A stretch of 64,000 bases of DNA from Erythrocercus mccallii (lineage: Eukaryota; Chordata; Aves; Passeriformes; Dicruridae): the NCBI GenBank assembly GCA_013397435.1, contig VZRG01000270.1:516329-580328 (forward strand), read 5' to 3'. The position numbers were made by a program, and so were the translations under genes. The notes under the pieces are model-generated. The model searched no databases, was not told where the DNA came from, and worked only from the letters and a program-made list of their open reading frames with translations. Below are positions 27,201 through 39,934 of this stretch, one piece after another. Numbering within the stretch: position 1 is the first letter of the stretch; every line of letters starts with the position of its first letter.

Positions 27201-27942
27201 AAGAATTCCCATCGTTTATTATTTCATCAAGCTAAGGAGTTTAAAGTTATATTATTGAATAACACCCTAACAAATAATATTTTGTGCAGTTAAATATTAC
27301 TTACCACTATTACTGAGTTTGAAAAGGTAGGGGTTTTCTTTTATGAGAAAATTCCAAGTTTCAAAGATAAACTCATAAACCAAAAACCCATGCATAGATT
27401 TTGATGAAAATTTTGGCTTTCAGATAGACCAACATGGTCTACCCACAGTTTTCTTAACTTGTTGCTTTGTGGTCCAGCTGGATCCTTTCACTGTTTTTTG
27501 CTCCTTATTGATGTTTTATTTTCTTCCACAATCTCAGCTGATGTGTAGAAAACAATTTAAGGACTTTTTGTTTCAGAAGTGTATTGGTTTTAAGTCCCTC
27601 TGATGAATTTATCCTTTTAAGCTAAAAAACCTACAGTGATAATATTTCTAACAATTCTTTCAACCTGCAACATTATGTGTAGTTTTTCATCTCATTTTCC
27701 CTCATTAATTTAAGTTACTGCTTTAGGCTGGCTGCAAGGTTTGTAATATCAAGCACAAGTGCAGTAAACATTGGGATGTGAACATCATTTGTTTTAATTA
27801 TCCACATCAAATAATTCTATCCTTGTCTTTCAGAAGAAAACGTGTTAAGAATTTCCTATCCTTTCTTCTCCATTTCTCTGTTGTTGAAGGTATAGTTAAT
27901 TCGTGTTTTAGAGATATCTTTGGTATTTTGATTTGTAAGACA
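24263..27942. other. AT-rich non-coding DNA between two CR1 pieces, no gene seen
   Basis: Open frames stay under about 70 codons. There is a C/A-rich low-complexity run (CCAAA-like units) at about 24970-25018 and a 14-base poly-T at 25382-25395. No retroelement body was recognised. Confidence 0.55.
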
Positions 27943-27970
27943 ATGGAATTAAACAGCTGTTTAATTCCAT
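27943..27970. repeat. 28-bp perfect palindrome with an E-box centre
   Basis: The half-site ATGGAATTAAACAG is followed directly by its exact reverse complement. All 14 pairs match and the centre is CAGCTG, an E-box core. At a random rate of one quarter per pair, a 14-pair match is expected far less than once in 64 kb. The symmetry could reflect recent inverted duplication, a dimeric protein site or a cruciform; the sequence does not distinguish these. Confidence 0.95.
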
Positions 27971-28883
27971 CATTCTATTTTAATTAAAGAGGCATTTTCA
28001 GGAATCTCTTCATGTTAACAGCTCAGACCTTTCAGTTATTAAAAAGAAAAAAGACATTAAGCTCCTTTCTGTTAGGATAAGCTTGTATAGCCATGTTTGT
28101 ATCAAAGAGAATAAATTCCTGTGTAAACACACCTTTATTAGCTGCTAGCTTTAGCATATGTTCATTATTTCCCATCCTGTAAAATTTTATTTTTCAGTGA
28201 TTACTAAAGCTTTAATATTTATGGTATTTATAGAGAGATGAACTTACCATCTCATTGCTAATCACTGAGTATTGGACTGAAGTGAAGAGAAGCAAAAAGT
28301 ATTTGACCTTCTAATGTGAGATTTCAGTTTATTTTAGGAGCTCAGATCCAAATCTGTTATCCTGAAAATTCCTATTCAGCTAATTTCTAAAACTTAACAT
28401 AACTTATCTCTTAAGGGCTTTCATCTTTTTTTCCATAAATCTTCCTGAGTTCGAGAATAAGGTTCTTGTCTTTAGATAGAATTAAAATGTTTGGTAATTT
28501 CTAACTCAAATAGAGGAAAGGCATTTTATTTTTTAAATCTGATGATGGTCTTGATCTAGTAAATTCTTATATCTATGGGAACAGTCTCACAAAATGCAGT
28601 GTTGATTAAAAAAAATTCTTTTTTGTAACCCTTTATGGTCATCAACAGAAATAACCACAGTTTAAGAATAATGAAGTAACTGTGGTTTAAGAAAAATTAG
28701 TCCAAATTTCTTGTGATTCTACTAAAAAAAATTCAAGGTCCAGATGCCAAGAGATGAGATGTCTAATTCATGGAGTCACTCTTATTCTGAAGAGGGACAT
28801 ATGGCCTTTCTCATCCCTTGGTAATGTATTGTCAAACAAATTTTGGTAATGGTGTATAACTTTCTAAATCACCTTTAGGATAT
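27971..28883. other. AT-rich non-coding DNA, no gene seen
   Basis: No frame or repeat of note. A short TTGTGATTCTACT string near 28712 resembles the CR1 terminus but lacks the preceding CR1 sequence. Confidence 0.5.
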
Positions 28884-29306
28884 GACCAGCAGGCTGAGGA
28901 AGGTGATCATCCTCCTCTACTCTGTTCTCATGAGACCCCCATGTAAAGTATTGGATCCAGCTCTGGAGTCCTCAGCACAATGACATGGACCTGCTGGAAC
29001 GAGTCCAGAGGAGGCTTATGAGGGTGATCAGAGACTGGAGCACTCTGAGAGTGGTGCTTGTGCAGCCTGGAGAAGAGAAGGCACCAGGGAGACATTCCAA
29101 CAGCCTTCTGGTGTCTAAATGGGGCCTACAAGAAAGCTGTAGAAGGATATCTTCCAAGGGCATGTAGTGCTGGAAGTGTTCAAGGCTAGGCTGGATGGGA
29201 TTTTGAAAAAGCTGGTTTACTGGAAGGTGCCCCTGTCCATGACAGGAGGATTGGAACTAGATGATCTTTGAGGTCCCTTCCAATCCCAAACCTTCTGTGA
29301 TTCTAC
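28884..29306 (+). mobile_element. CR1 LINE, 3' end with internal deletion
   Basis: It begins in the CR1 sequence GACCAGCAGGCTGAGGAAGG, passes through the TGATCATCCTCCTCTACTCTG, GACCTGCTGGAACGAGTCCA and GCAGCCTGGAGAAGAGAAGGC blocks, and ends with the typical GATGATCTTTGAGGTCCCTTCCAA and TTCTGTGATTCTAC terminus, a remnant of the 8-bp repeats that end CR1. Part of the central 3' region is missing between about 29110 and 29165, where sequence jumps toward the TGTTCAAGGCTAGGCTGGATGG block. The 60-63-codon frames at 28972-29167 lie inside this element. It is non-functional. Confidence 0.9.
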
Positions 29307-31748
29307 ATACTGTCTACTTTCCACAGATGGAGTAGATACTCAACATGAGGATAAAACTGCATTATTTTTTGATTGGTACTAACAGGTGACCACAATACTT
29401 AAACAAAAATGCTTTTAAATAAAGGCAATGTTCTCATCTGCAAATTTATCACACTCAAAACCAGTCTGAAAACTCCAACATGACAAAAGAGTTCCAGGGT
29501 GACAAATGTATCCATACAAGTGTTTCATCAGCTATACCTCCTTTCATTTAGTACATCCCCAGTTTCCTCAGATTGGTAGTATCACTAAGAAGGGACTGCC
29601 TATGTTAAGAATAACTCACTGTTACAATACAGCAGCAAAGTTACAGATCTGTGAGGAGACTGTAAAATCACACAAATATAAATCTGCTGTTAAAGTTAAT
29701 ATGCATTACTTAGACTGTTTGAAAGAAAAAAAAAAACCAAAACAAACTGAGTTTGTTCTCTCCCCAACAACTAAGATCTGTAGATGAAATAAAATATAAT
29801 TTGGTAAAATTTGTCATGTATATTTTATCCCTTAGGAAGACCATAGTTCCTATCTACTTAATAGATTTAAATTTCATCTATTCCATCTTTAGCTAACTGT
29901 TTGCCTGTCAGCTCAATTTTCCTGACAAGTTTAGATAATGAGTTCTGTTGTGCATGGATAAGCTGCATACATTATAAATCTTGTGAAAATTATGTAAGCA
30001 ATGCCAAAACAGGATAACAAAGCAAGATTCCCAAAGCCAGTTCATGACTATCAGGTTTTTTTAATACAGACAGAGACCTAAATGCACACAGCCATTCTAA
30101 TTCTGAGCCTAAGCCAGTGACATACTTTCATACATAAAGGTTTTCTTGGAAGGCATTCATTTTTAATGAATATAAGTGCCATCTCCACCTGTTTTTCAAG
30201 AGCTAATTCTAGTTTACAAGCAGTAGCATTATGTGAGTTTTCCCATGGTATGGAGTGCTCCAGTCCTTCTCTTTTGTTGTTAATTGGAAACTGACTGCAT
30301 GCATTAAGTCTGCAGATTGTACAAAAGCTCATTCCAGGAAACCGGCTTCAAGGCTCAGCCCAGTCAAGAGTAGGATGACTGACAACATAAGAATGGCTAA
30401 TCTTAACAGTAAATCACAAACTATTTCATTTCATAAAGAATGTCCATATTCATAATTCAGTAAAAATACTGGTTAATTCTGGTTATTTGGCAATTGATTT
30501 GGAACTGTTGTCAAACTGAAATGAGGAAATTATAAAGTGTTTTGAGAGCCTTGTGAGGAATAACTATTGTCAGAGGAAATCTCACTTGTAAAGAAACTGT
30601 GTTACTGTCTTCTCTGAAGAAGCAGTCATTTGGTGGTTAGAAAATTATGCCTTTTACTTCTGCTGTGTGGAGCACCTGTCACTACATTTGCAATGTCTCT
30701 GTGACATGTTTGCTCCCTTGGAGGTTTTTACTTGACTTTCCCTCCCAACTCCTAACCCCAAATGATAAAGAGCTTGTGGTTTTTTTGACACTGAATTTTA
30801 ATTTTTTTTAATTCTTTCAGAATTATTGCCCTCAACATCACCCAGGGAATCTTAAGTCTGCCTTCCCTAATCTTACCTCAGCATGGTGCCAATTACCTTA
30901 TCTATTCTCAGCACAGCAATCACCTCCAGACAACCATATAAAAAGCCTGACAGTATACATCACTGTCTGTAAAACACCTCAAAAGTCTGGGCAGCAGCCA
31001 GATTTCAAAAGACCTTGGAAAAATTTTTGAATTGTGTCCCATACACCTTAAAATTATTTGGGAAGATTTAGTCCACAACATGTCTTGAATTTTGAATTAT
31101 CTTTCAATACTAGAAACAAATGGCAAACCTTGAATGATTTCTAATGCTCTCTTGTACTTAAAAACCCTAGATCCCCATGTGCCTTTCTCAATATGTATAA
31201 GAATTTTCTCATGTGTAAGGCATTCACTCCTTTCCTTCTTCATTCAACACTGAATCAGACTCCTTCTTTCAGTGCTTCTGGAGGTAGGCACACTGCTTTC
31301 AATGATGAATTGTTGCTCTTTTTATCTTAATGGGGATTTATCAAGTTTCTGACTGAATGGCTCATGAGCATGCAACAAGCAAATCCACTACATGTGGGCC
31401 AGCTGATTGCACACCTACCACAGGTGTGATGGTGCCTGCTTGCCTGGCTCCCCTGAGTAATGGGAGCTCTGCAGAGCAATGAACTAGATCATCATATATT
31501 ACCTTGATTTGTTATCCTCTTTCCACTTGGTTATACCTTGCTCCAGGTTGTTTCCCAGCTCCTTCTTGAGATTCCCAGTGATATCTGGAATCTTGCCTCA
31601 AATTATCTACCCTTCTGCCCAGTGTTGGGCTAATAGGGATACAAATGACAACCTGAAAGTGAAGAGGAAAAAATGTTCTTGTGCTGATTTTTCAATAGAA
31701 TTGAAGTGCCTAGGCAGTGTGAAAAATACCATTAGTCCAAATCTGCCT
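29307..31748. other. AT-rich non-coding DNA, no gene recognised
   Basis: Frames reach 93 codons (29506-29787, plus) without domain resemblance. From 30690 the base composition becomes less AT-rich approaching the GC island. No repeat was named. Confidence 0.5.
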
Positions 31749-31761
31749 CATTAGGCACCTA
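31749..31761 (+). repeat. 13-bp direct repeat, copy 1 (flanks GC island)
   Basis: CATTAGGCACCTA occurs here and again at 32316-32328, bracketing about 555 bases that contain the GC-rich island. It could be a target-site duplication, or a piece of an older repeat in which TAGGCACCT motifs recur. Confidence 0.7.
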
Positions 31762-31884
31762 AATGCTCTCCCAAAGATCCTGCTTTAAGAGATATAAGAC
31801 AAGAATATTCTCTGAAAGCAGAGATGCACCTAAAGGGGAAATGGAGCAAAGAAAAGTGGAAATAAAACATGTGGAAAAGAAAAA

Positions 31885-32270
31885 CTGCCAGGACTCAGCA
31901 GGAGCAGTAAATCCCCGGGAGGAGTGGCAGGGGTACTGCAGGTCCATCAGGGTGGGGTCCAGCAGAGAAGGCACATTCCACCACCCCAGCCAGGAGCAGG
32001 AAATCCAGGGGGCAACCTCAGCCCTGGGTACAAGGCAGGCTCCTGGGATTGGGATAGATGAGGCTGGCCCAAGACATAAGTATTGGGATGGACCCTCAGA
32101 CAAGGAAGGCAGGGCTGTGGGGAGATGGACCTGGGTCAGATGGTGTTGCTGGGGCAGGGGCTGGTGGCCCAGGGGAGTGAAATGAGTTCCCGGGCCAAGA
32201 ATGGATGAGGGAGCCCCCGAGGGGTGGGCAGGGACAGGCAAGGCTGTGGGTGCCCCCAGGGCCCTGACAG
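31885..32270. other. Isolated GC-rich, CpG-poor island, probably an unclassified repeat
   Basis: This block is much richer in G and C than anything near it, with long G runs on the plus strand (for example near 32117, 32150-32175 and 32220) and very few CpG dinucleotides. It is therefore not a promoter-type CpG island. Open frames of 140 codons (plus, 31763-32185) and 188 codons (minus, 31759-32325) run across it in opposite directions; the Pro/Ser/Leu-rich minus product shows no domain, so composition explains both. The sharp boundaries and the flanking 13-bp direct repeats suggest an inserted element. I could not assign a family. Grouped G runs give it G-quadruplex potential. Confidence 0.5.
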
Positions 32271-32315
32271 AAAGATTAATGTTAGGAATCAAGCACTTAG
32301 TTCTTTGTAACCTCC

Positions 32316-32328
32316 CATTAGGCACCTA
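32316..32328 (+). repeat. 13-bp direct repeat, copy 2 (flanks GC island)
   Basis: Exact second copy of CATTAGGCACCTA from 31749-31761, in the same orientation. A related reverse-oriented motif, TTAGGTGCCT, occurs at about 32583. Confidence 0.7.
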
Positions 32329-35300
32329 TTCCCTACTTCACATACCCCAAATTATTTTAGAATATGCTTTTTGAACCATATTCATTCCATTTAACCTTAC
32401 AGTGACGAAGACAGGATAGATTTGTAGCATTTCTAGTTTCCTTGATCAAAGGGAGAGATATAGACCTCCAGAAGGCTCTTCAGTCTAAGGTCTGAACTTT
32501 CCTCTGAGAGTATCTAGGTCACTCCTTCAAGTAGCTTTCTCTTTTGACTTTACAAGGTTGACTACGTTCCCAAGTATTTCAGTTAGGTGCCTCAAACTGG
32601 ATAGGATGTATCTGTGAGTTTATGCCTATGCTATCTGCCTATGATCTCTTCCCCCACATGACTGTTCACTACTTCTCACAAAGGCCTGGAAATTCAGTCC
32701 TGAGGAGATGTCATGGTCTAATCCTGCTTTTCTAACTGATTATGATCCTGAAACATAAATAAATTTATTACAGGTAAGTAACGTAACATTGCTCCTTTCA
32801 GAAAGAAGAGCACACACTCAGACAACTTCATTATAGCTTTCTTGACTCTTTCCTCCATGGAAGGAAAAGAAATGGCTTAGAAGGTTAACGCTGATTTCAC
32901 CTAATTTGCACTAGGAGATTGAGTCACAAAAGCAAAAATGGTCCTGGAGGCAGAAATAGTTGTAAAATTTTGTTAAAGAAAAATGTTCCTCCTTGGCTTA
33001 GGCAATGTAAGTTTCCAACAGCCCAAAACTAGGTAGCACAGTGAGAAGAGAAGCACATCTCCTGCCTTGGCAGGGAAGTTACTCAGGTCAGGATACCATA
33101 GTCTTCAGATGGTGAAAGCCTGCTAGTGGCCAGACCACAAACTAAAGCAGATTCCATCCACGGCATTAGCAAAGGAGATTGCGTAGAAAGAAAAAATAAC
33201 CCACTATATTCTATTTTCTTGTACTAAATCTCTCTGGTGTTTTAACTAGGACACAGGCTCTATGTAGTGGGTTCATGGGGATTGCTCCATGTTTTCTTTC
33301 ACTTTCCCTGTGAATCTGAACCAACATATTTAAACCAAACCCAACAAAAATGAGAGAGTCCTGGAGAAGATAAGACATTTTAAGCTGCTTCTAAAAACAG
33401 TCCATGGAATTCTTTAGCATAGTCCTACTTATGCAAAAGCAGGGGAAGAGTTCATTAATCAAAGCCATGTGGGAACTGTGCAACATTATAAATGGGAGAG
33501 AATAAAAAAATATAAAGAACAAAAAGACAGAGAGCCAACAATGTAGAAGATATGAAGAGGCTCAGAAAGCAGATCAGAGAGACCAGGGGACTGAAATCAT
33601 GGCCAAGAGAACAACAGGAGAGCCAAAGGACAAACTGGAGAAGGGAAAGAAAAAGCAGAAGGCAAACTCTGCAAATAAGTACCATGCCAAAACACAGCTA
33701 AGAAATTAAAAGAAAGACCTGGAGAAAAACAGTATCAACAAAAGTTTAATGTATATTCTGAGACCAGCATTGTTGTTCTGCTGCTGAATACCTACAGACT
33801 GATTTCTCTAGACATAAGGAGAAAAAATCGCTGAGTAACTCATTACGCTTGAACCTACCTGAATGTTGCAAGCGTTTGCTGACTTTTAGGCTTTCAGCCT
33901 CACAATTAATTTTTAAATTATGTTTTCTAGTATAAAAGTTGTTTTTCTCTTCCAATAATTGACATTTTATAGGCTTAATATAGTTAATTTTTTTTGTGTT
34001 TGCATAGTGTATCTCTCAATACGGATCTTTCTAAAAGTAGGTTTAAATTTATGAATTATAACTTTGTTATTTTGGTATAGCAAAATCTCCTTTTAAACTA
34101 ACATGGTTTTTTAATTTAAAAAAGCTTCTTTCCTGTTAGAAATCTTGTCCTTTTTTTTGGTCCTTTCTTAACACAGTTCATGATAATTTGCATTAAAAAA
34201 TTAGTCAAAGTCAAATTGTGAAGCTATCTTGAAGTATCTTGAAGTTATAATTTCCAAAACCTGTTATATTAACAGAAATTATTTTTTTTTATTTTTTTTA
34301 CTTAGTTGCCTGCTCTCCATGCTCTACTGAGATCAAGCATCACAGTTCAGTAAGAATTAAGCTGCTGGATCTTTTTCCTTTACAGATTTTGCTTTATTTC
34401 AGATTTAGCACATATTTATCTATACCTCTTATTAGATTCTTGCTATTGGAATACCTACAGGACCCTATAAATTAGGAAGTGGTTTTTCCACGATGTGTGC
34501 TTTTTCCACATTTCTGTGTGCTTGTAACCTTTGTAAACATGATTTCTTCATACTACCTTTTGTTTTGCTAAGTATAGTACATAATGTAAGATACCATAAG
34601 AATTCCAAGGGAGACAGCCCATCCTTGCACGTATGGGTAGGTGCTTAGTAGAATCAATATTCATTTTTAATCTTTTACTACCTGTACTGAATCACTGATG
34701 CCATATTTCCAAACACGCAGTTGCCAATGTTTGTTTGGGTTTTAAGTGTTTCCAGAAAGCTTTTTCACTGCCTTCTTTGGCTATGGAAGTCTCATTTCTT
34801 AGTCTATCTCAACAAAAATGGAAATAGAAAATCAGCATCTGTTAGTATTAATATTTAGAGAAAATTGTTTGATCATGAAAAAACTAAACAACTGTCTTGA
34901 AACTACCATTCCTTTTATTTTCTTTTAAGGTAACTTAGTAGTATTTTAATATTAAAAATATTATTCTTCTACATTCAGTGTTCTGAGGTTCCCTGTGTTT
35001 TCTTTAGCTACGAAGTGTTCAGAACAGCATTGCCAGAGTACTGCGCTCCATGGCTGCCTTCTGCAAGGGATAGTGGGCATTAAATGATTGACATCACAAT
35101 ACAATTTTCATTCAGCTACTCATATTTTGTGGAGTCTTATAAGATATATTGCAGAATACCTCTGTAGCTCTCAGGAATATTTGCAATGACTAAACAAATT
35201 CAGAAGGGATAGTTAAACCTTTGATATATAGTTATAGCAGGAGTAAGTACAACAGTAAAATTAACCTTATATGCAAGATTTATGGATCCAACATGACTTC

Positions 35301-36119
35301 TTCTTCCAATTAGCTGAAATATTCAGCCTCAGTATAAATAGCCTTCAAGGCAAGAGTAAGGATGCACTGATTAACATAGTAAACAATCTTGCTTATCAGT
35401 TAATAAAACAACAAAAAATCATTTACATTTAGTGCTCTGCTGGCAGACAGTCAAGCTCCAAATAAACAACAGTTGTGTTAAGATCTAAATAAGACTGAGG
35501 AGGTTCTGAGTCATCGGTGGAAATTTCTGAGAAAAGGTTGTGTTTGTAATAAAGTCACATGATTTTCAGATACAGAATTCAAGATGTTATATAATTATAG
35601 TATTTTTAATAACCTTTGGCTGGGGGAAGGTGCTTTGTTTTCAGTTTCATTGTTTACATTAATTACATATTGAAAACTTATTTATTATGCATGAAAGATC
35701 CTATCCTACTGCTCATAGTAGTTGTGTCTTCAACAACATGAAATATTGGAGAGAAATATTGTAAAATATTAGAGATTAATTTTAACTTCTCCTTTGTGTA
35801 CTTTATTTTTCGTCATCTGTAAATATTCAGTGACTGAGGCAGAAAATCTATCTCTCATAGAATATTATAGTTTCATCATCTGTGGTTTTTAATGTGCTAC
35901 TCGAACATCACACTGTGCATATCTGATAAGATCCCAGTTTCCCAGAAAGTTTGCCCCATGTAGGCATAATTTATTTTCAAATACATGGATTTTTCCAGGT
36001 GTCATTACAATCAAACGTGGTATTATGACATTTACCTATGTCATGCATCTGGATCCTTGCTGTTTGAGAAGACAGAATGAAAACGTGAAGAAAATATGTA
36101 GCATAACCTTATTAGCTTA
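32329..36119. other. Non-coding DNA, no gene recognised
   Basis: The part up to about 33200 is relatively GC-rich and may hold old repeat remnants that I cannot classify. From 33440 to 33690 the plus strand is purine-rich (A and G), making a 76-codon hydrophobic minus frame by composition. A 10-bp tandem duplication of TATCTTGAAG lies at 34225-34244. Confidence 0.5.
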
Positions 36120-36153
36120 TGAATGAATGAATGAATGAATGAATGAATGAATG
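36120..36153. repeat. Tetranucleotide microsatellite (TGAA)n
   Basis: About eight perfect TGAA units in a row. It is short but uninterrupted, so length polymorphism is likely. Confidence 0.95.
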
Positions 36154-39100
36154 ATTATTGCCTCTTGCAATGAAGATCTGTAGTTAAAATTTCCACAGGC
36201 AGCTAAAACTGATGGCAGTTTAAATAAAAAGTTCTGGTTTAGGAAAATATCAAATCCTTGTTTAATTCCCATGATATAAACTTTAATAACTGAAATAGAA
36301 TTTTGTAAGTTCTATTGATTTATTTTGTTCATCCAATGAAGTTTGGTACTTTCTAGGGAGGGAAAAAAAAAGGAAACCAGCAAAGTTTTGTGCATTAAAA
36401 AGATTTTTAATGAAAAATAAGTATTAGAAAGAAGCTGCTTTCAATGTATATTTCATTATTCAAAAAGGAAATACAATGCTTACTTCTTTTAACTCATGAA
36501 TGAGCTTTTAATAATTTTTGGTGGACTATATGAAAAATCCTGCTGGAGACATTGTATCAAAAAGAAGGTGTGTATGAAGGGGGAAATCTCTTCAGCTCTC
36601 TTTGTTTAAAAGTCACTTATTTCTTCTACACTATGTCCAGTTAAAGATAAAAGATAATGAACATTTCTTTTTCAAGAACTGCTGCTGTTGTCATCCATGT
36701 TTAGCTTTAAAATCTGTATTTTATTATTTTAATTTTAATTATCTTTTATATTTTATACTATTTTACATAATATTTGTACCAATAATTGAGAAGAGCAATA
36801 AAAGGCCTGTTTTCTATCCAACAATATTCTCAGACCTCATTTTCTCAAAAATTTTAAAGTAACATTTTCTACTTTGGAGAATAATTATAAAGCACTGAGG
36901 CTTAAATCATAGGTAGCTCAGTACACAGTTTTGTTGTGATATAATCTAGTTTTTCAAAGCAAATAGACTTCTAGCCAAAAAAGTTAACTTTTTTTGTACC
37001 CACTTACTAACTCAAAAAATTTTATTTAATGATAGTCAGATTAGTCCTAACACTTTAACTTGGTATTTAAATACTATTATTTCTCAAAACCATCTATCAA
37101 TACTGCCAGTCTTTATAAAGATCATGTGAAATTTTACCCAACTTTTTTCTATGTATCCTGTTTTCAGTTATTTCTTGCAGTTATTTCTTGTACAGTGAAA
37201 AACCCTGAACATTACTGAAAACATTTGTCTCTGTAATAATATCTTAAATAAATTCCAATTCTTAAAGCATGAAACTGATTCTTGACATGAGGTATAAAAA
37301 CCAGACTTGTATTTAGTATTTTTGAGACCATGTAAAAAAAAAGAATAAGATCAAATATTTAACAATATGATATAACTTTCCCCCTTTCCAGATTGTTCTC
37401 ACATTCAAATTCTAGTAATATGCAACAGTGAGGAACTTTATGGAAGATCTCATGCATGTTTGTGAGCTGGGGAAGCACACCTTGTATTTGAAAACAAGAA
37501 GTTAACGAAAGTCTAACTTAGTCTTAGTGAACTAATCAAAGAATGAATATAAATATGTTTAGAATTATACTAGCACTTACAGTCCAAAATATTCAGTTAC
37601 AGATTATCCCAAATTAAGTAACAGTTAAAGATGACACACACAAACATTGTAATAGATACCATTTTTTCTGAGGTTATGCTTCACATTTTCAGTGCATTGT
37701 TTGGCAAGTCATAAGCATCCCAACCCATTTTTAAAATAATTTTCCTGCTGTGGGTTTTTTCACCTTATTATAAGGTGTTGTTGAGGTTATTCAGTACAAT
37801 TTTAAACAGCCAGCTTCCTTTGCTCACATTTTTTTTCATGCTTTTCTCAGCATGTCACGTTACATCTACATTTTACACATGCTAGATAGTTTTAATTACT
37901 CTCTCCGTTATTTGGAAAAGGTAGTTCTATTCTTTTCCCAAGGCTGTCCTTTAGTAAATAATAATTGACCATTTCTGAGTAGAATTTATAGCTCTGTAAC
38001 ATCTGATAGGTATCATCCCATGCTTGCAGTTTCAAGGCTTCTGATATCATCTTGTTTATACAGGCCTGTTATAATCCATAATTTGACTTCACAGCCTTCA
38101 AGTCAAGCCTAGGTAATGTTTTATTAGTGCAAGATAGTCAAAGATACAGCTTAGTTTTAGGGCCATTAATAGCTATCTCCACAAAAATGATGATTGATGA
38201 GGAGATGTGTATGCCTGTCCACAGATGCACTACACTTCTATCTGTATCTACCTGTTATTAATATCTATTATTTTTGGCATACCTCTCTGAATTTATCCAA
38301 ATTGCTTCTCAGCACCATTCAGCTAGGTTTCCAGTTCTTAACTCTTTCATACATCTACCTTGAGATGTCTAAAACTCCCCATTGTCAGGCCACCTCCCTA
38401 CTGGGTATGTTGCTGGAATTAAAGATATAGTTTTTCCATTTGCGATGGAAAATCACAGAAAAAGCAAGGTGTCATAGAAACAGTGTAGTTACAAATACCT
38501 CCAGAATGCTTCTGTTGAACAAAAGTTAATTCTACAGTCAAGGTAGTTCTTAAAAAGATTCACTTTTGTTTTCTTCCAGGAGTTACACTTTTGTTCCACT
38601 TCTATCATTTTTCTTTAATCAAATACATCTTTGTTACATACAGATCAAATGTAATATTTGTAATAAAAGTTTTGAAGTGCCCTCTGTTTCTGCTTCTTTT
38701 GCTGAAGGTCTCTGAACGGTTAATTGAACTCCTTCAAAAGTATAAATGACTGATGGAGACTGTAGGAAAAGATATACAGAAAGAAAAAATCTGTTGTTTA
38801 CATCCCTACTCTTCTGTTTTATTGTAAGATCATTTTTCATAATTTCTCCTATAATTTCTCTCTATCACCTTATTTTCTGACATCCGGAAGCTATAGTCAA
38901 AGAGTGGGAAAAAAGAAAGTATGAGAAAGTACATGAATACTGAATGTAGTTCATTATGATTAAAATTCAATGGAAAATTGAAGGTAATATTGCGACTAAA
39001 TTTGCAAATCTTTCTTCAAACATTAAAAAGGATTTTTTAAGTGTATTTTACACTTGTTTTCTAAAAGAAATAATTTTTGAGGATTTAATTGATTAAATAA

Positions 39101-39929
39101 ATTATTCAACTAAAAATGCATATGTCTGATCTGCATATATATATATTTAAATGTCTTTTGTCTTCAAAATGATTTTCCATTTTGAATGTTAAGTCAATAT
39201 GCATCATTTAAAACAGCAAAAATACCTGTGAAGGGTTCTGAATCTACTAAATAGAATTGTATACACTCAGCTGAGCAAACATTTTTCTCTCTTTTTGATG
39301 AATGAAAGCTATTTTGACTTTCCATTCCAATTTTATACTTTGAAATTTTTATGAAACAGGAACTTTGCCTTTCACCTGTCATCTAGAGGCTTGCAGTTGG
39401 AAGGATAAACAACAACTGCTGGAGAAACATTGGGGGACATGTTTTCTGTTCCCAAAATCAAAATGAAATTGTTAAAAGAGCCCCAAGAGAATTAATAGCA
39501 GATGAAGGAGTAAAAAATCAACTGGTGGGAGTGGAATTTCACTTCTTTTACTAGTGATGTTTTCACAGCTGAGTCAGTCAAAGTGAAAGGAATCAATTTC
39601 ATTGACAGTCTTCATTTTCTAATTATTACCATGTTTGCTGGACTGAACACATCTTTTACTCCTAATGTAATCATTAAGAAGATTTTTCATCCCCCCACAC
39701 TAAACAATATTCACTAAATCAGGAGCTGGTATTTTCATACACTTCTCAGCTAAAGTATTTCAAAGTGCAACAAAATCACAATTTCTTACCCAAAATATGA
39801 AATTAAATCATGTAACAAGGGAACTATGACATTTATAGGACACGTTCCGTCTGCTAAAGATGAGCTAACTTAAGGACTCATGTTTCTCGCCTTGAAGCAT
39901 AATACAAGAAAAACTCATGATTTTTCTTT
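36154..39929. other. AT-rich non-coding DNA, no gene seen
   Basis: Frames do not exceed 86 codons. A small inverted repeat, CACCTTAT-T-ATAAGGTG, lies at 37761-37777, and an (AT)n run at 39135-39147. No repeat family was recognised. Confidence 0.55.
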
Positions 39930-39934
39930 ATACT
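39930..39934 (+). repeat. 5-bp target-site duplication, left
   Basis: ATACT immediately precedes the LTR and is repeated exactly after it at 40688-40692. A 5-bp duplication fits integration by an ERVL-type element. Confidence 0.8.

Noticed and set aside
28712..28726. Short CR1-terminus-like string TTGTGATTCTACT
   Set aside because: No CR1 sequence precedes it, and the string is too short to count.
31759..32325. 188-codon minus-strand frame across the GC island as a gene
   Set aside because: Pro/Ser/Leu-rich product without domains, an opposing 140-codon frame over the same bases, and a boundary set by the GC block. Composition is the simpler explanation.
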